Shown: positions 53,564 to 61,851, numbered from the stretch's first letter. The stretch: DNA of 64,000 nucleotides from Mariniphaga sp041686935 (GCA_041686935.1 JAWLCW010000014.1:89395-153394), one strand, 5' to 3'. Numbers and translations are program-made. The notes: generated by a model not told the origin, from the letters alone.

Positions 53564-55402
53564 ATGTGTGGAATTGTAGGGTATATCGGAAACAAAGAGG
53601 CATTTCCAATTCTGATAAACGGACTTAAAAAACTCGAATACCGGGGATACGATTCAGCAGGTGTAGCATTGCTGAATGGCAGTTTAGAACTGTTCAAAAA
53701 AATGGGCAAGGTTTCTGATTTGGAGAGCTTTGTTCTGTCGAAAAATACAACAGGCAACATTGGAATTGGACATACCCGCTGGGCGACACACGGCGAACCG
53801 AGCGATCAAAACGCACATCCGCATCAGTCGATGAACGGGATTTTTTCTATTGTACACAATGGGATTATAGAAAACTACAGTCAGTTGAAATTAGAATTAA
53901 AGGAGCAGGGTTTTGTGTTTCGAAGCGAAACAGATACGGAAGTACTTGCAAACCTGATTGAATATTTTTATAACCAGGGGGATGAAATTTCCGCCGAAAT
54001 AGCGGTTCAGCTTGCGTTGTCGAAAGTGGTTGGCGCATACGGAATTGCAGTTTTGTGCAGCAATGAAAAAGACAAAATGCTGGTTGCCCGAAAGGGAAGT
54101 CCGCTGGTAGTAGGTCTGGGTAACGGCGAGTATTTTGTTGCCAGCGATGCGTCGCCTATTGCCGAATTTACAAACCATGTGGTTTATCTGAACGATTATG
54201 ACATGGCTATTTTGCAAAAAAATAATTTCACGCTTAAAAACGTTGAAAATAATCCGGTATCCCTCACCATTTCAAATCTGGATATTAAAATAGGTGAATT
54301 GGATAAAGGAGAATTTGAGCATTACATGCTAAAAGAAATTTATGAACAGCCCCAAACCATAGAAGAAACTTTTAAAGGGCGCCTCAAACCTGAATATTCA
54401 GAAATTGTATTGGGTGGGTTGCTTCATGTATTTCCGAAGGTTGCCGCAGCAGAACGGATTGTGATTATCGGCTGCGGCACATCGTGGCATGCAGCGTTAA
54501 TTGCAGAATACCTGCTGGAAGAATACGCACAGATTCCTGTGGAAGTGGAATACGCTTCTGAATTCCGCTACCGGAAACCGGTTTTGGGGAAAAAGGATGT
54601 TGTGCTTTTAATAAGCCAAAGCGGAGAAACGGCTGACACGATGGCCGCTCTAAAGCTGGCAAAGGAAAAAGGAGCACTTGTACTTGGAATTTGCAATGTA
54701 GTGGGTTCTTCCCTGTCGCGGGAAACGGAAGCGGGAGTTTACACCCACGCAGGGGTGGAAATAGGCGTTGCCTCAACCAAGGCTTTTACGGCACAGGTGA
54801 CCGTTTTAACCCTTTTTGCACTGAAACTGGCTAAAACAAAAGGCACCATTTCACCAGAAGAATACAATCTTTTGGTGAAGGAACTGGCTGAAATTCCGGC
54901 AAAAGGCAGGGCTATTCTTCAAAACAGTGCTCAGATTAAAAAAATTGCTGAAAAATACCAGGATGCAATTAATGCACTTTACCTTGGGCGGGGATATCTG
55001 TTTCCGGTAGCATTGGAAGGTGCGCTTAAGCTAAAAGAGATTTCATACATTCATGCAGAAGGTTATGCTGCCGGCGAAATGAAGCACGGACCTATTGCAC
55101 TGGTTGACAGCAACCTGCCCGTGGTGGTGTTGGCCCCGCAGGACGCCTGGTATGAAAAAATTGTGAGCAACATTCAGGAAGTCAAAGCCCGTAAGGGAAA
55201 TATAATTGTTATAGTAAGCGAAGGAGACACCGGGTTGAAGGAGATGGCGAACGATATAATCGAAATACCGAAATCGCACCCGGCCCTGATACCCCTGCTT
55301 GCTGTAATTCCGTTGCAACTGCTTGCCTATCATATTGCCGTTTTGCGTGGATGCAATGTGGACCAACCCCGTAATCTGGCCAAATCAGTAACGGTTGAAT
55401 AA
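53564..55402 (+). CDS. glmS: Glutamine--fructose-6-phosphate aminotransferase
   Basis: It makes glucosamine 6-phosphate, the first step to UDP-GlcNAc. The 612-residue protein is full length: MCGIVGYIG with catalytic Cys (after Met removal) and an N-terminal glutaminase domain (1-230), then two SIS domains (about 280-610) with ISQSGETADT and the C-terminal ending DQPRNLAKSVTVE. It is co-directional with DUF4954, 64 bp away. No glmS ribozyme-like structure is visible in the short leader. Confidence 0.95.
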   Translation: MCGIVGYIGNKEAFPILINGLKKLEYRGYDSAGVALLNGSLELFKKMGKVSDLESFVLSKNTTGNIGIGHTRWATHGEPSDQNAHPHQSMNGIFSIVHNGIIENYSQLKLELKEQGFVFRSETDTEVLANLIEYFYNQGDEISAEIAVQLALSKVVGAYGIAVLCSNEKDKMLVARKGSPLVVGLGNGEYFVASDASPIAEFTNHVVYLNDYDMAILQKNNFTLKNVENNPVSLTISNLDIKIGELDKGEFEHYMLKEIYEQPQTIEETFKGRLKPEYSEIVLGGLLHVFPKVAAAERIVIIGCGTSWHAALIAEYLLEEYAQIPVEVEYASEFRYRKPVLGKKDVVLLISQSGETADTMAALKLAKEKGALVLGICNVVGSSLSRETEAGVYTHAGVEIGVASTKAFTAQVTVLTLFALKLAKTKGTISPEEYNLLVKELAEIPAKGRAILQNSAQIKKIAEKYQDAINALYLGRGYLFPVALEGALKLKEISYIHAEGYAAGEMKHGPIALVDSNLPVVVLAPQDAWYEKIVSNIQEVKARKGNIIVIVSEGDTGLKEMANDIIEIPKSHPALIPLLAVIPLQLLAYHIAVLRGCNVDQPRNLAKSVTVE

Positions 55403-55610
55403 ACGGAAACCAGATACATTTTTTTTGGTATCATGCTGAAATCGATTATACAATTTCCCACGGATTCTTTTTCTGTTCACCATCGCTAAAATCCCGGAAA
55501 ACGAGAATATGACCTCAGTTATCGATTATATTTTTTTTACCTTTCCAAAAAAAATATTTTAGGAACACGATTCAACTTTTCAGAACAAAAGCCGTGTGAA
55601 AAAGATATAA

Positions 55611-56132
55611 ATGGAAAAAGAAAAAATCAAACTTTCGAAAGCAATATACATTGTATTAGTATCACTAATTGTTATTGCTATTATTTCATTTACCATAGGC
55701 CGCGAATTGTATGAAGGGCGGACCCAAAGCCTTACCTCATTCGGAGTGATTCACTTTTCGGGATATCTTTTTTTTCTCCTCATGCCGGTTGAAATGGCTT
55801 TTGTCTATTACCTTTCCTATTACCGCGAAACGGAATTGATATGGATTGCCATTGTTACAGCGGTTGCGGCGCAATTTACCGATTATGTTATCGGACTCTT
55901 TTTCAGTCTGAAATCACTAACCAGTCTGGTGGGCGAAAAGCGAATTCTGAAAGCAGAAAAATACATTCAGAAATACGGGAACCTGACGATTTTCGTGTTT
56001 AATTTTTTACCGTTGTCATCGCCTGTAATTGCCCTGGCAGCAGGATTGTTAAAATACCGGCTGAGAGATTTAATGATTTTCAGTGTGCTGGGACTGTTCC
56101 TGAAGTATCTGGTGCTGAGTTTAATCTTTTAG
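55611..56132 (+). CDS. VTT/DedA-like (YqaA-type) membrane protein
   Basis: The 173-residue protein has about four to five membrane helices. The segments AAQFTDYVIGLFFS, KRILKAEKYIQKYGNLTIFV and NFLPLSSPVIALAAGLLKYR match the VTT (SNARE-associated) pattern, with the conserved Gly/Pro region in the last. Such DedA-like proteins affect phospholipid or undecaprenyl-phosphate flipping. The gap before it (55403-55610) holds the 10-bp direct repeat ATCGATTATA twice, about 80 bp apart, and no other gene. Confidence 0.75.
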   Translation: MEKEKIKLSKAIYIVLVSLIVIAIISFTIGRELYEGRTQSLTSFGVIHFSGYLFFLLMPVEMAFVYYLSYYRETELIWIAIVTAVAAQFTDYVIGLFFSLKSLTSLVGEKRILKAEKYIQKYGNLTIFVFNFLPLSSPVIALAAGLLKYRLRDLMIFSVLGLFLKYLVLSLIF

Positions 56133-56155
56133 CGGGGATGCCTCGTTCTTCGTTT

Positions 56156-56521
56156 TTACTCACTTCGTTTAATCTTTTCCATCTTTCTGCCTTTCGCCAA
56201 TTCGTCCACCAACTTGTCTAAATACCTTACTTGTTGTGTTAACGGATTTTCAATTTCTTCTACCCGGTAGCCGCAAATTACTCCTGTAATGAGGTGCGCA
56301 TTTGGGTTTAATTTTGCTTTCTGAAAGAAGGTTTCAAAAGTTGCATCCTTTTCAATAAGTTCTTGTAGCTTTTTTTCATCAAAACCGGTCAACCACTCTA
56401 TTACCTGAAACAATTCTTCTTTTGTTCTGCCTTTCTTCTCCACTTTTGTCAAATAGTGCGGATATACAGAAGCGAAAGTCATTTTTGCTATACGTTCATC
56501 GTGTTCTGGTGTTGTTTTCAT
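56156..56521 (-). CDS. DUF2200 family protein
   Basis: The 121-residue cytoplasmic protein matches DUF2200: RIAKMTFASVYPHYLTKVE near the start, FQVIEWLTGFDEKKLQ, and a conserved NPNAHLITGVICGYRVEEI (with ITGVICGYRVE central). Members are small proteins of unknown function that are widely distributed. Convergent with the VTT gene. Confidence 0.85.
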   Translation of the reverse strand: MKTTPEHDERIAKMTFASVYPHYLTKVEKKGRTKEELFQVIEWLTGFDEKKLQELIEKDATFETFFQKAKLNPNAHLITGVICGYRVEEIENPLTQQVRYLDKLVDELAKGRKMEKIKRSE

Positions 56522-56723
56522 ATCCTGTTATTTTAAATAAAATATAGTGGAGCCAAATTAGGAATTGCCACCGGAAAAAGCAAGCAGAAGCTTCATTTTT
56601 AGCCGGATTGCGGTTTTGATTTTTTTGGAAATGGTTGTATCTTTTTGTAATATTCCAGAAGAATTGTTCAGGAATCTGTTTAAACTTTAAATTCTGAATG
56701 TTATTTTTGAAAAAAACGAAAAT

Positions 56724-57656
56724 ATGATTTCAAGAAGAGAAACTTTAAAAGGATTGGCATTACTTACCGGAGCAACATTACTTAACAGAGGAAAAGTAGC
56801 CGCGAATACCAATTCGATGGAAGGCAATTTTTCATACTGCCTGAATACCAGCACCATTTCGGGCCAGAAAGTTGGATTCCTGAAGGAATTTGAACTAACG
56901 GCCAAAGCAGGTTACAACGGCATTGAAATCTGGGTTCGCGACCTGGAAAAGTATGTTCAGGAAGGCGGAAGTTTAAAGGATTTGAAAAAATATTCGGATG
57001 ATTTGGGCCTGACCATAGAAAATGCGATTGGTTTTGCGCAGTGGGCAGTAGATGATGAAACCGCCCGGAATGCCGGCATGGAACAGATGCAACGGGAAAT
57101 GGAAATGCTGGCACAAATCGGGTGTAAACGCATTGCTGCTCCGCCGGCAGGAGCAACCAGTCCTCCGCTGCTCGACCTTTTTGAAGTAGCTGAAAGGTAC
57201 CGGGAAGTTTTAAAGTTAGGCGACCAGACCGGCGTTTTGCCCCAACTCGAAATCTGGGGTCCGTCGGCTAATCTTTACCACATCTCGCAGGCATTGTTTG
57301 TTGCATCGGCAACCGGCCATCCCAAAGCCTGCATTTTACCCGATGTGTACCACATGTTCCGGGGCGGAAGTCCGTATGAAAGTTTGAAACTCATGTCGGG
57401 TAACTCCATAGAAATGTTTCACTTTAACGATTTTGTTGATACCATCCCCCGTGAAAAACAAAAGGATGCAGACCGTGTGTACCCGGGCGATGGCGCGGCG
57501 CCATTCAACCAAATCATTAAATACCTGAAGGAATCTGGTGGCAAAAAGGTACTTTCGCTGGAGTTATTCAACCCGGGGTATTGGAAAAAAGATGCGCTGG
57601 AAGTTGCTAAAACGGGTTTGAAAAAAATGAAAAATGTGGTTGATGAAAATTCCTAA
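56724..57656 (+). CDS. Tat-exported TIM-barrel sugar-phosphate isomerase/epimerase-like protein
   Basis: The 310-residue protein begins with a Tat signal (SRRETLKGLALLTG) and continues as an AP-endonuclease-2/xylose-isomerase-like TIM barrel (about 40-305) with NGIEIWVRDLEK, ENAIGFAQWAVDD, and the metal-site region MFHFNDF. It is secreted, unlike IolE at 2686, so it probably acts on an extracytoplasmic sugar. Its stop overlaps the convergent thioredoxin gene stop. Confidence 0.85.
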   Translation: MISRRETLKGLALLTGATLLNRGKVAANTNSMEGNFSYCLNTSTISGQKVGFLKEFELTAKAGYNGIEIWVRDLEKYVQEGGSLKDLKKYSDDLGLTIENAIGFAQWAVDDETARNAGMEQMQREMEMLAQIGCKRIAAPPAGATSPPLLDLFEVAERYREVLKLGDQTGVLPQLEIWGPSANLYHISQALFVASATGHPKACILPDVYHMFRGGSPYESLKLMSGNSIEMFHFNDFVDTIPREKQKDADRVYPGDGAAPFNQIIKYLKESGGKKVLSLELFNPGYWKKDALEVAKTGLKKMKNVVDENS

Positions 57657-57958
57657 TTTCCATTCATCCGGCTGCGAATAACAGATTTCAGTTTTTCAGG
57701 ACAAAAAATGCCTTCGTGCGTCCACACAGGTTCTCCGTTTTTAAATACAATTAAAGTGGGTATTCTGTGCACATTAAAATGACTGGCAATAAATGGATTT
57801 TCGTCCACATTAACCTTTACAATTCTGATACCTTTTATTTCCTTCTTTACCATTTTCAAAATAGGCGGCACTTCTTTGCACGGCGCGCACCAATCGGCAT
57901 AAAAATCTACCAGAACCGGTTTCGATGATTTGATTATATTTAAAAAACGCTGGTTCAT
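57653..57958 (-). CDS. Thioredoxin
   Basis: The 101-residue protein is a canonical thioredoxin fold with the active site WCAPC (Cys24, Cys27), the cis-Pro in HRIPTLIVF, and no signal peptide or anchor. Start overlaps the upstream DUF6132 gene stop by 4 bp, indicating translational coupling. The pair DUF6132 plus thioredoxin recurs in Bacteroidota, which suggests a shared redox or thiol-handling role. Confidence 0.9.
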   Translation of the reverse strand: MNQRFLNIIKSSKPVLVDFYADWCAPCKEVPPILKMVKKEIKGIRIVKVNVDENPFIASHFNVHRIPTLIVFKNGEPVWTHEGIFCPEKLKSVIRSRMNGN

Positions 57959-58182
57959 TTTCCTTCTTCGGCCTTCTTTTTCCGTTTTTGAACAAATTCA
58001 TTGATAAAATCGCCAACCAGATAACCAACAGCAGCGCCCCATAAGGTGCTCCAGTACCAGACCGACTGTATTGGGCAGGTGCCGCTGACACAACCCACAA
58101 ATCTCCAGTATAAAAATCCTCCGAGGGCTCCTGCTGCTAAAAAAACAAGCGATATACTTTTTCCTTTCAGAAATTCTTTCAT
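57955..58182 (-). CDS. DUF6132 small membrane protein
   Basis: The 75-residue protein has two membrane helices (about 10-27 and 42-60) with the family centre GCVSGTCPIQS between them; the two Cys of CVSGTC are conserved in DUF6132. It may hand electrons to, or be reduced by, the coupled thioredoxin, which is inference. A positively charged tail (KRKKKAEEGK) is cytoplasmic. Confidence 0.85.
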   Translation of the reverse strand: MKEFLKGKSISLVFLAAGALGGFLYWRFVGCVSGTCPIQSVWYWSTLWGAAVGYLVGDFINEFVQKRKKKAEEGK

Positions 58183-58209
58183 AAATGATATTTAAATGGT
58201 GAAACAATG

Positions 58210-58247
58210 AAAATTAAGTCTGGTTCTAGAACCAGTCATTTAATTTT
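58210..58247. repeat. 38-bp near-perfect palindrome between two genes
   Basis: The core CTGGTTCTAGAACCAG (58220-58235) is a perfect 16-bp palindrome. Outer arms AAAATTAA and TTAATTTT also pair across short unpaired GT and TCAT. It lies between the hydrolase stop (58274) and the DUF6132 start (58182). It could be a weak terminator, with an AT-rich flank on each side, or an operator for DUF6132-thioredoxin. Confidence 0.55.
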
Positions 58248-58273
58248 ATGATGAGAGATAGATAAAATTGAAT

Positions 58274-59641
58274 TTATTCCGGCAATGTTTTAATCACTTC
58301 GCGTAAAAAGTCATTCATGCTGAAGTTGCTCATACCGTATCCCATTCTGACTGCCACCAGGTTTTTGGAAGGAATAATGTAAATGCGTTGCCCCAGAAAA
58401 CCATCGGCAAAGAATATATCGTCCGGAACCTCAGTTAACTTGTTAACTTCCTCGGGTTCCTGCAACCAAAACGTACCGGCATATTTTCCGTTCGATGCTT
58501 CTACCGGGGTTTTCATAAAGTCAACCCACTCCTGCGAAAGAATGGTATCGCCGGCAAAAACTCCCTCGTTCAGGAACAATAAGCCAAACCTTGCCCAATC
58601 GCGTGTAGTGCCATAACTGTATGACGAAGCTACAAACAACCCGCTGGCATCGGTTTCCACTTTAGTGTTCAGCATTCCAATGGGATGCAGTAAATCGGTA
58701 TAAAGGTTTGTATGATATTTTTCATCGTTATTTATCCGGTTCCGAATAATTCCCGAAAGTAAATTGGCATCGCCCGATGAGTAATTCCAGTGCTCACCGG
58801 GAGGATATTCCAGTTTATTGTCAGTAACCGAAGCCTGCATATTTTCGCTTTGCATAAGCATGACTGTGGCATCGGAAATGGTAAAATAGTTTTCGTACCA
58901 GTCGAGGCCGGTGGACATTTGAACAACATTTTTAACGGTAATATTTTCCCGCTCATCACCCTCCCAGGCTTCAATGCCAACCGGTTCATCCAGGGTTAAC
59001 TGCCCTCTGTCGGCAAGAATTCCGGCCCATGCGCCGGTAATACTTTTGGTCATCGACCAGCCATGAAACATGGTATTATGGTCGTAGCCACCGAGGTATT
59101 TTTCGGCAATAATCTGGTTGTTGTAAACAATGGCAATTCCAAGAGTCTTTTTGAAAGGTTCGCTGCCAGTTGAATCAAAACAGGTGTCAATGAGTTCATG
59201 GAGCCGGTTGTAATCCACACCCCCCGGCAGGGTATCGGAAATAATGTTGCCTTTGGGCCACGGCATTGTATCCGGTGAATAACCCGGATCAGGAATACGA
59301 AAACCTGATTTTTTCAGTTCCTCTTCCGGTGTTTTCAAAACAATAACAACTCCGTGTCCATCCCGAAAAACGGCCTTCCGTTTTGCCAGTCCGAAAACAG
59401 TGGAAGTAGCCGTTTTTTCTTCGAAATCAACCCTTGTCAGAGCCAGATTAATAGGAAAAAAGGAAAGGTCTTCGGCTATTATTCTCTCCGGAGGTTTATT
59501 TGCCAGAAACACGCTGGAACACATTCCTTTTGCCGCATAAGCTGTAATGATGGGGAGACGTGGCCACACAAACCAGATTCCATATCCAATAACAGCCAGA
59601 ATAACCAGCCCGATTATCCTTTTGAACCGTTTTTTATTCAT
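58274..59641 (-). CDS. Class C beta-lactamase-fold serine hydrolase, membrane-anchored
   Basis: The 455-residue protein has an N-terminal membrane helix (about 8-26) and a serine hydrolase domain (about 145-450) of the class C/EstB group. Ser196 and Lys199 form SMTK, and NYSSGD near 286-291 provides the Tyr. Such proteins are usually esterases or D-aminopeptidases rather than beta-lactamases. A palindrome follows the gene. No neighbour hints at the substrate. Confidence 0.85.
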   Translation of the reverse strand: MNKKRFKRIIGLVILAVIGYGIWFVWPRLPIITAYAAKGMCSSVFLANKPPERIIAEDLSFFPINLALTRVDFEEKTATSTVFGLAKRKAVFRDGHGVVIVLKTPEEELKKSGFRIPDPGYSPDTMPWPKGNIISDTLPGGVDYNRLHELIDTCFDSTGSEPFKKTLGIAIVYNNQIIAEKYLGGYDHNTMFHGWSMTKSITGAWAGILADRGQLTLDEPVGIEAWEGDERENITVKNVVQMSTGLDWYENYFTISDATVMLMQSENMQASVTDNKLEYPPGEHWNYSSGDANLLSGIIRNRINNDEKYHTNLYTDLLHPIGMLNTKVETDASGLFVASSYSYGTTRDWARFGLLFLNEGVFAGDTILSQEWVDFMKTPVEASNGKYAGTFWLQEPEEVNKLTEVPDDIFFADGFLGQRIYIIPSKNLVAVRMGYGMSNFSMNDFLREVIKTLPE

Positions 59642-59707
59642 ATTGAAATAATTTCAGGTTTACCAATGAGTGATAAATGTAAGAACTTTTCCTGAACTTT
59701 ATTCTTT

Positions 59708-61090
59708 TTAATAAGCCCGCTGGAAAACAATCTCGCTTAAGCCCGCAACCCGGCCCCCTTCTTCATCAATGTAAATTCTGATATTGAGTGTTCCGTCGAT
59801 TACCCGAACCACCCTCTCGCCGGTCCAGTCGGTTTCACCGGCGTCAAGCGATTTGGCAGGCGATGCTACTCCTTCAAACTCAAGCTTCTGCCACGACGGT
59901 AAAAACAGATCGCCCACTTTTGCGCGAACACGATAAGTACCGTTTGGAACAGTTATCTGGTATTCAAAATAATGGGTTGGATTTTTACACTGAGCCGGCG
60001 TTCCCTCAAACAGCACTTTTTTCAGGCGGACATTTCCATCGTTTCTGCCCGAAATCCATTCGACCCTGTCGGCCGGGTTCCATTTTCCCAAAAGCCAGCC
60101 TTTTCCCGAATACGGTTCAAAAGCCATGCTGTTTTTCTGGTTGCCGTTCAAATGGCGGGGTTTTCCGAATTGAATTCGCCCGCGGGCAAACGAACGCGCC
60201 GCATAACCATTGTGCTGAAAATACAATCCGAATAGCTGGGAAAATCCGTTAATGGCATAATGAAGACATTCCTCACGCGTTGGCTCGGTTTGCGATTTTA
60301 CCACGGCAAACTGAAAATGGCCCCAGGCATTGTTGCCCCATGCCGTACCGACGGCATCGCCACGAACCAGTTTTTGTCCTTTTTTAACGGCCAGATTTTT
60401 AGAGTAAAGGCGATTGTAATAATAATAAATTCCTGGCTGCGACTCGCTCTCCAGCAAAACGCAGGCCTGGTTTCCGGCTTCGTCCAATCCTTTGGATTCC
60501 ACCCAAACTACCCGGCAGTTTTCCACAGCCACCAGCCAGTGTTTCATTATTCCGCGGGCATCGTGCAAATCGAATCCGATGCCTGCAAAAGTGCTGTGTG
60601 CAGGCTGCTTATCGGTTTCGTCAGTTTTATAGTACGAAAACATGTAACTCTCCTCCTCGGCGCCCCACATAAATCCGTCGTTAAAACTAACCGGAAAGAT
60701 GTATTGGGTTGGGTCAAGGAGAGGAAAACGGGAATCGCTCAGGCAAATCAGCGCATCTTTGGTTAACAGGCCATGAACCGGAGAACCTGAATTTAGCGCT
60801 TTTACCTTTTTGTTGTCGGCCACAAATACCCTGATACCTACCAACTGCTCCGGAACCGAACGACGGGCCACTTTCAGCCAAAGCGTGTCCTCCCCTATTT
60901 TCACCTGGTTGTAATGGTTTTCAGTTTTCAGCAGTTTCACTTCAACCTGGTTAAATGTAACACTTTCGCCCTCATTCAGGTTGTAGTAAAAACCATTTCC
61001 CCACCTGAAGTCGGCAGAATCGGCCTGCTGCGCATTCAACTGAACCAATACAGCAAACAGTACAAAAAATAAAAAGAGCTTTCTTTTCAA
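59708..61090 (-). CDS. Secreted M23-like protein with degenerate metal site and C-terminal beta domain
   Basis: The 460-residue protein has a signal peptide (LFFVLFAVLVQLNAQ). Its central region (about 165-290) has the lysostaphin-fold pattern of M23 peptidases: HSTFAGIGFDL in the first motif position and WGHFQFAVV in the HxH position, where the usual second His is Gln. The metal site therefore looks incomplete. Residues 350-460 form a malectin/galactose-binding-like domain (NGTYRVRAKVGD). The start is TTG: an in-frame TGA lies six bases upstream and no other start is near. It may bind rather than cut peptidoglycan. Confidence 0.7.
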   Translation of the reverse strand: MKRKLFLFFVLFAVLVQLNAQQADSADFRWGNGFYYNLNEGESVTFNQVEVKLLKTENHYNQVKIGEDTLWLKVARRSVPEQLVGIRVFVADNKKVKALNSGSPVHGLLTKDALICLSDSRFPLLDPTQYIFPVSFNDGFMWGAEEESYMFSYYKTDETDKQPAHSTFAGIGFDLHDARGIMKHWLVAVENCRVVWVESKGLDEAGNQACVLLESESQPGIYYYYNRLYSKNLAVKKGQKLVRGDAVGTAWGNNAWGHFQFAVVKSQTEPTREECLHYAINGFSQLFGLYFQHNGYAARSFARGRIQFGKPRHLNGNQKNSMAFEPYSGKGWLLGKWNPADRVEWISGRNDGNVRLKKVLFEGTPAQCKNPTHYFEYQITVPNGTYRVRAKVGDLFLPSWQKLEFEGVASPAKSLDAGETDWTGERVVRVIDGTLNIRIYIDEEGGRVAGLSEIVFQRAY

Positions 61091-61171
61091 ATCTTTTCAG
61101 TTTTTTCGAAAAACAAAACTACCAGAAATTTTTGAACCAGCGAAGTGAACTGGTGCTTTTACTATTTGTTT

Positions 61172-61238
61172 GACTCCGGCCGGAGCCAAATGTTTATAGC
61201 GAAAACATTTTCTATAAACCTACTACCCTGACCAGGGT
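61172..61238. repeat. REPIN-like inverted doublet
   Basis: A palindrome GACTCCGGCCGGAGCC (61172-61187) with tail ATGTTTATAG faces CTATAAACCT (61212-61221) and the palindrome ACCCTGACCAGGGT (61225-61238). GTTTATAG and CTATAAAC are exact complements across 12 bp. The same tail defines the cluster near 47350-47930, so this is a dispersed family. The flank 61091-61171 shows nothing else. Confidence 0.8.
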
Positions 61239-61349
61239 CGAATAATTTGAAAAAACCTGTTAATCATTCTCGCAGAATCTGATTTCATATTTAGCAAGAA
61301 CTCCTCAATATACCAGGCAATTTCACTCCAAAAACCTAAAAAAAACCTT

Positions 61350-61400
61350 CTGAAACATAAGTGCAAACATCTGCAACATTGTTTAAACCTCTTGCAACAT
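61350..61400 (+). promoter_or_regulatory. Three direct repeats at 21-bp spacing, probable AraC-type operator
   Basis: CTGAAACAT (61350-61358), CTGCAACAT (61371-61379) and TTGCAACAT (61392-61400) match YTGMAACAT and start exactly 21 bp apart, so they lie on one face of the helix. The first and third continue as AAGTGC. The third contains the TTG of the -33 element. This is the geometry of AraC activator sites, which often use two direct half-sites 21 bp apart with one overlapping the -35 region. Confidence 0.6.
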
Positions 61401-61421
61401 AAGTGCTATGTATTACATTTG
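61392..61421 (+). promoter_or_regulatory. Bacteroidota-type promoter upstream of the AraC pseudogene
   Basis: TTG (61392-61394), 19 nt, then TACATTTG (61414-61421), exact for TAnnTTTG. The pseudogene's ATG follows 35 nt later. An intact promoter in front of a dead gene is notable. Confidence 0.6.
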
Positions 61422-61455
61422 CAATTGGCATAACTTGAATGATAAAAGCTATAAA

Positions 61456-61795
61456 ATGACTGCTTCACTTTTATCAATAGAAAATTTCAAATAGCGGCTA
61501 AACACCATAGCTGTGGCCCGGATTACCGACCACCGGTCTGGTGTTTCTGCACTGGCCCGCGAAATGGAAATAAGCCGGTCGGGTCTTCACCAAAAAACTG
61601 AAGGAGGTTTTCAATTGTTTTGCAAGCCGTTTCATTAGCCAAAAAAGGTTAGTAAAAGCCCGGCAGGCACTCCAAAACAGAAAATTTACCATTAAAAAAA
61701 TTACTTCCCTGTGCGAATTTCACAGCGCTACATATTTCAATTAATGTTTTCACTGGTATTATAGATTTACTCCGGGGAAAGCCAGAAAAAAGTAA
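61456..61795 (+). pseudogene. Decayed AraC-type helix-turn-helix gene
   Basis: Reading from the ATG at 61456 gives text that aligns with the N-terminal HTH domain of the next gene: SGVSALAREMEISRSGLHQK against GVSELASITKMSRSHIHRQ. Three lesions disable it: a TAG at 61492-61494, one extra base in the A run at 61592-61597 (after which the frame continues as LKEVFNCFASRFISQKRLVKA in the second frame, here cut short), and a TAA at 61742-61744 in TYFN*CFHWYYRFTPGKARKK. The final stop is at 61793-61795. The copy covers only the DNA-binding domain, unlike the neighbour. It is probably a fragment of a tandem duplication. Confidence 0.75.
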
Positions 61796-61820
61796 CCAAA
61801 AAAATTGAAGTCTTCATAAA

Positions 61821-61851
61821 TTGCCATTTCAAACAAAAATCCGTAACTTTT
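61821..61851 (+). promoter_or_regulatory. Candidate promoter for the AraC-TPR regulator
   Basis: TTG (61821-61823), 20 nt, then TAACTTTT (61844-61851), 7 of 8 to TAnnTTTG. The ATG at 61894 follows. Confidence 0.4.

Noticed and set aside
55403..55610. A regulatory element from the direct repeat ATCGATTATA
   Set aside because: Two 10-bp AT-rich copies about 80 bp apart are easily due to chance; no other support.
61498..61692. A 64-residue minus-strand frame
   Set aside because: It lies antisense to the AraC remnant and has no coding signals of its own.
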